From Azovibrio restrictus DSM 23866 (GTDB lineage Bacteria; Pseudomonadota; Gammaproteobacteria; Burkholderiales; Rhodocyclaceae), in assembly GCF_000429665.1 (NCBI RefSeq), contig NZ_AUCH01000001.1, positions 351,028 to 415,027 of the forward strand: DNA of 64,000 bases. The letters run 5' to 3'. Within the stretch, counting starts at the first letter, position 1. Every line of letters begins with the position of its first letter. The position numbers and the translations under genes are program-made. The notes beneath the pieces were generated by a model, which was given only the letters and a program-made list of their open reading frames with translations, did no database searches and was not told the origin of the DNA. Positions 62,083 to 64,000 of this stretch are shown piece after piece.

Positions 62083-62637
62083 ATGAGCGAACAAGATACT
62101 TCCGAAGCAATCGAACAGGAGTTCCTCCGCCAGGATGAGCTCTCCCGCCAGTCCAACGAATGCATCAAAAAGCACAGCATCTACGCCGCCGTCGGCGGCC
62201 TGGTGCCGGTACCCTTCCTGGAGATGGCCACCAGCAGCACCATCCAGCTGCGCATGATCGCCCAGCTGAGCGACATCTACGAGGTGCGCTTCTCCGAAAA
62301 TGCCGTCAAGAACGCCGTCGGCACCCTGATCGCCACCGTGGTGCCCGTCACCAGCGTCGGCCACGTGACCTACTCCCTGTTCCGCAGTGTGCCGGTGGTG
62401 GGCTCCGTGTTCGGCATGGTCGCCATCCCCGCCCTGGCCGCCGCCTGCACCTACGCCCTGGGCAAGGTATTCGCCGCCCACTTCGCCTCCGGCGGCACCA
62501 CCCTCAACTTCAACGCCGAAGCCATGAAAGCCAGCTTCAAGGAGAAGTTCGAGGAAGGCAAGCGCAAGGCTTCCGAATTCGTCGGCAAGAAGGGCGCCAA
62601 GGCCCCCGCAGCCGAGACCGGCGCCGCTGCCGCCTGA
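62083..62637 (+). CDS. DUF697-like membrane-associated protein
   Basis: 184 residues with GGAGG before ATG 62083. A hydrophobic core (about 25-125) contains AAVGGLVPVPFLEMATSSTI and VIATVVP-type helices; the C-terminus is Lys/Glu-rich then Ala-rich (KEKFEEGKRKASEFVGKKGA). The pattern resembles the DUF697 family found with GTPase-like proteins. No GTPase is adjacent. A terminator follows, so it is monocistronic. Confidence 0.8.
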   Translation: MSEQDTSEAIEQEFLRQDELSRQSNECIKKHSIYAAVGGLVPVPFLEMATSSTIQLRMIAQLSDIYEVRFSENAVKNAVGTLIATVVPVTSVGHVTYSLFRSVPVVGSVFGMVAIPALAAACTYALGKVFAAHFASGGTTLNFNAEAMKASFKEKFEEGKRKASEFVGKKGAKAPAAETGAAAA

Positions 62638-62663
62638 GCCCCACCCGCAGCAGGAATACCAAG

Positions 62664-62692
62664 GCCGGACCCCGTTGGGGCCCGGCTTTTTT
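62664..62692 (+). terminator. intrinsic terminator after the DUF697 gene
   Basis: GCCGGaCCCC/GGGGcCCGGC stem (one mismatch), GTT loop and a T6 run. It marks the end of ordinary chromosomal genes before the accessory region. Confidence 0.88.
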
Positions 62693-62830
62693 ACGCCCCC
62701 AGCACGGAGGCTGGCGTCCAGGCTGACACCGGGCATGCTCATGCAACCAGCACGATGCCGTGCAGTACCCTGTAAGTAGGAAATCCAAAAACCATAGTTT
62801 TCTGCAGCGTAATCAGATCGACACCAACAC

Positions 62831-63304
62831 ATGCAACTCATCCGACCACCGACCCCACTGCCGCAACCGCTGACGGGACCGTCTGTTTTCATGGCCGGCT
62901 CCATCGACCTTGGCAAGAGCATAGACTGGCAAAGCGAACTGTCCGAGTCCCTGGCAGACTGTCCGGGCACGCTGTTGAACCCTCGTCGGACAGAGTGGGA
63001 CTCAAGCTGGAGGGGGGAGGCAGACTTTCTGCCGTTTCGGGAGCAGGTCGAGTGGGAACTCGCTGCCATGGAAACAGCTGATCGCATTGCCTTCTACTTT
63101 GCGCCTGACTCACAGGCGCCGGTAACCCTCATGGAACTAGGGCTCGCGGCACGGACGGGGAAGGCGCTTGTCTGCTGTCCCGCAGGATACTGGCGCAAAG
63201 GTAATGTGGACGTCGTGTGCGCGAGATATGGCGTTGCGACAGTCGGGTCGCTTCCGGAGCTTGGCGAGGCCATCCGTGCTTACATCAATGGGGTAAAAGT
63301 GTGA
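62831..63304 (+). CDS. nucleoside 2-deoxyribosyltransferase-like protein (accessory)
   Basis: 157 residues. SVFMAGSIDLGKSIDWQSEL (substrate loop), LLNPRRTEWDSSW, a candidate catalytic Glu in APVTLMELGLAARTGKALVC, and ADRIAFYFAPDS match the Nuc_deoxyrib_tr family. No good ribosome site lies upstream. Codon use and GC are less extreme than in neighbouring genes. It lies upstream of an attC site with an IS91 remnant between, so it is probably a transferred gene. Such proteins may salvage nucleosides or act in phage or defence contexts; function unproven. Confidence 0.75.
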   Translation: MQLIRPPTPLPQPLTGPSVFMAGSIDLGKSIDWQSELSESLADCPGTLLNPRRTEWDSSWRGEADFLPFREQVEWELAAMETADRIAFYFAPDSQAPVTLMELGLAARTGKALVCCPAGYWRKGNVDVVCARYGVATVGSLPELGEAIRAYINGVKV

Positions 63305-63317
63305 GGGCAGGCCGCCG

Positions 63318-63565
63318 AACCTGTCCGAAAAGTGTTTCGCGGCAAGTTCGTGGCGGCGCTGGCGGCGAGATGCTTGCCGGACGTGGCAACCAAACACTTG
63401 GGGCGCTACACGCGGGTCGGACAGGCAGTGGCTCGCCAAGTGCCGCCCAGGCAAGATGAACGTGCCATGCCGGGGGCGCAACATCAAAAGTCGGCGCTAG
63501 CGAAACGGCGGCTTCTTGCCTCGCAAGCCGATTCTGAATGCCGGCGAGTTATGTCATGTGTGTGA
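63318..63565 (+). pseudogene. decayed IS91-type transposase fragment
   Basis: One frame encodes VFRGKFVAALAA..., preceded one base out of frame by LSEK; together they match LS-K-VFRGKFxxAL of IS91/ISCR-type transposases. About 80 bases later HLGRYTRV resembles the YLGRYTHRV motif of the same family. Intervening domains are missing and a 1-bp frameshift is present, so it is non-functional. Start and end are approximate. Confidence 0.5.
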
Positions 63566-63619
63566 TTTGCGAGCCGCCCGGCTTACAATCCCCATAGCCG
63601 CCGCCTTCCCGCCAGTTCA

Positions 63620-63691
63620 GTCCAACGAGGTTTATCCACCGCTATGCCCCCTCGTTCGCTTTCAGCGGCGGATAAACGCTATTCGTTAGGC
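63620..63691 (+). repeat. integron attC site
   Basis: 72 bp bounded by GTCCAAC (RYYYAAC, 63620) and GTTAGGC (GTTRRRY, 63685). Inside, GTTTATCCACCGC (63630) and GCGGCGGATAAAC (63665) form an inverted repeat with one mismatch around a 22-base variable loop. This is the layout of an attC recombination site, with the cassette boundary after G63685. Confidence 0.75.
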
Positions 63692-63695
63692 CACC

Positions 63696-64000
63696 ATGCG
63701 ATACACACCTCGTCTGATAGATGAATCAGGGCAACGTCCATTACTCGCGGTCGGGCACATCATCAGGTGTCCCGAGTTCGCTACGGGACTCAAATGGAGG
63801 GCTACGCCGGACGATCTTGTAATGGTTGCGTGGAGTAACGAAAGCTATGTCGACTATCACACCAATAGTGGAAAAGCAGACCCGGCCAACGATCCAACTA
63901 GGGCTCAAGCCAAGTTCCTTGTCTTTGCAGTTTCACTGATTGAGGCAGAGGGTGCCGATGATGTCTTCCCTGACAGTTACCGGTACTCGCGCAGAGTAAC
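63696..64000 (+). CDS. partial cassette ORF, unknown, cut by the window end
   Basis: ATG 63696, five bases after the attC GTTAGGC boundary, opens a frame that stays open to the end of the window (101 complete codons; not closed). It starts MRYTPRLIDESGQRPLLAVG and continues with VMVAWSNESYVDYHTNSG and AKFLVFAVSLIEAEGADDVF. No family is recognised. GC content is lower than in the chromosomal genes, as is usual for integron cassettes. Confidence 0.6.
   Translation, partial: MRYTPRLIDESGQRPLLAVGHIIRCPEFATGLKWRATPDDLVMVAWSNESYVDYHTNSGKADPANDPTRAQAKFLVFAVSLIEAEGADDVFPDSYRYSRRV

Noticed and set aside
62690..62830. Left-hand attI or attC site before the deoxyribosyltransferase gene
   Set aside because: No GTTRRRY/RYYYAAC pair with internal inverted repeats was found in this stretch.

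Overview
The window is high-GC, densely packed chromosomal DNA. It looks like a betaproteobacterium of the Rhodocyclales type (Azospira/Dechlorosoma-like is my guess). Support comes from the conserved supra-operon gyrA-serC-pheA-hisC-tyrA-aroA/cmk-rpsA-ihfB-lapA-lapB, the fused aroA-cmk, the OmpA type, and an FNR/Anr-hemN-copper block. No rRNA, tRNA or CRISPR array was seen.

Layout. (1) 1-8740, minus strand: a Fur-type promoter drives tonB-exbB-exbD, then a tiny secreted peptide, a heme/hemoglobin-type TonB receptor and a signal-peptide-bearing, membrane-anchored CobN-like chelatase; together they look like a heme uptake and demetallation unit. (2) 8765-13029, minus: a ferrous iron operon (leader peptide, feoA, feoA, feoB, feoC) followed by a His-rich CDF metal exporter. 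(3) 13174-16422, plus, divergent from feo and with its own Fur-overlapped promoter: small protein, coiled-coil DUF2325 protein, EAL phosphodiesterase, second small protein, cysteine-free ribosomal protein S4. This is the best candidate for an undescribed system. (4) 16444-18366, plus: hemP, bfd and two complementary bacterioferritins. (5) 18394-25158, minus: copper handling (TauE-like membrane protein, copA, copZ) with a PAS-GGDEF-EAL protein and a degenerate SelD-like protein inserted. (6) 25184-27541: hemN and fnr around a textbook FNR site. (7) 27555-36592, minus: a ten-gene envelope operon (lapA, lapB, ugd, hldA, hldD, cysM, ydbH, ynbE, ydbL, exonuclease). (8) 36616-47704, minus: ihfB, rpsA, aromatic amino acid and serine genes, gyrA. 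(9) 47805-52240: deaminase, OmpA, ubiG, selO. (10) 52301-56561, minus: an uncharacterised cluster with a secretin-like periplasmic protein, an SPFH protein, a cyclic-peptide-type ABC exporter, a small membrane protein and a secreted protein. (11) 56786-62692: alpha/beta hydrolase; a sensor-MFS fusion with an ABC-type binding protein and a histidine-phosphatase-like protein; a DUF697 protein. (12) 62831-64000: accessory DNA with a deoxyribosyltransferase-like gene, a decayed IS91-type transposase fragment, an integron attC site and a cassette ORF cut by the window edge.

How it fits together. About a third of the window concerns metals: heme and Fe(II) import under Fur-like control, iron storage, copper export, and heme synthesis under FNR. 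The divergent feo and DUF2325/EAL/S4 promoters both carry Fur-like operators over their -10 boxes, so the unknown operon should be induced by iron starvation with feo. The envelope operon links LPS assembly control (LapAB), heptose and UDP-glucuronate precursors and the YdbH-YnbE-YdbL lipid-transport module. The right end is a mobile-gene junction, with no integrase visible.
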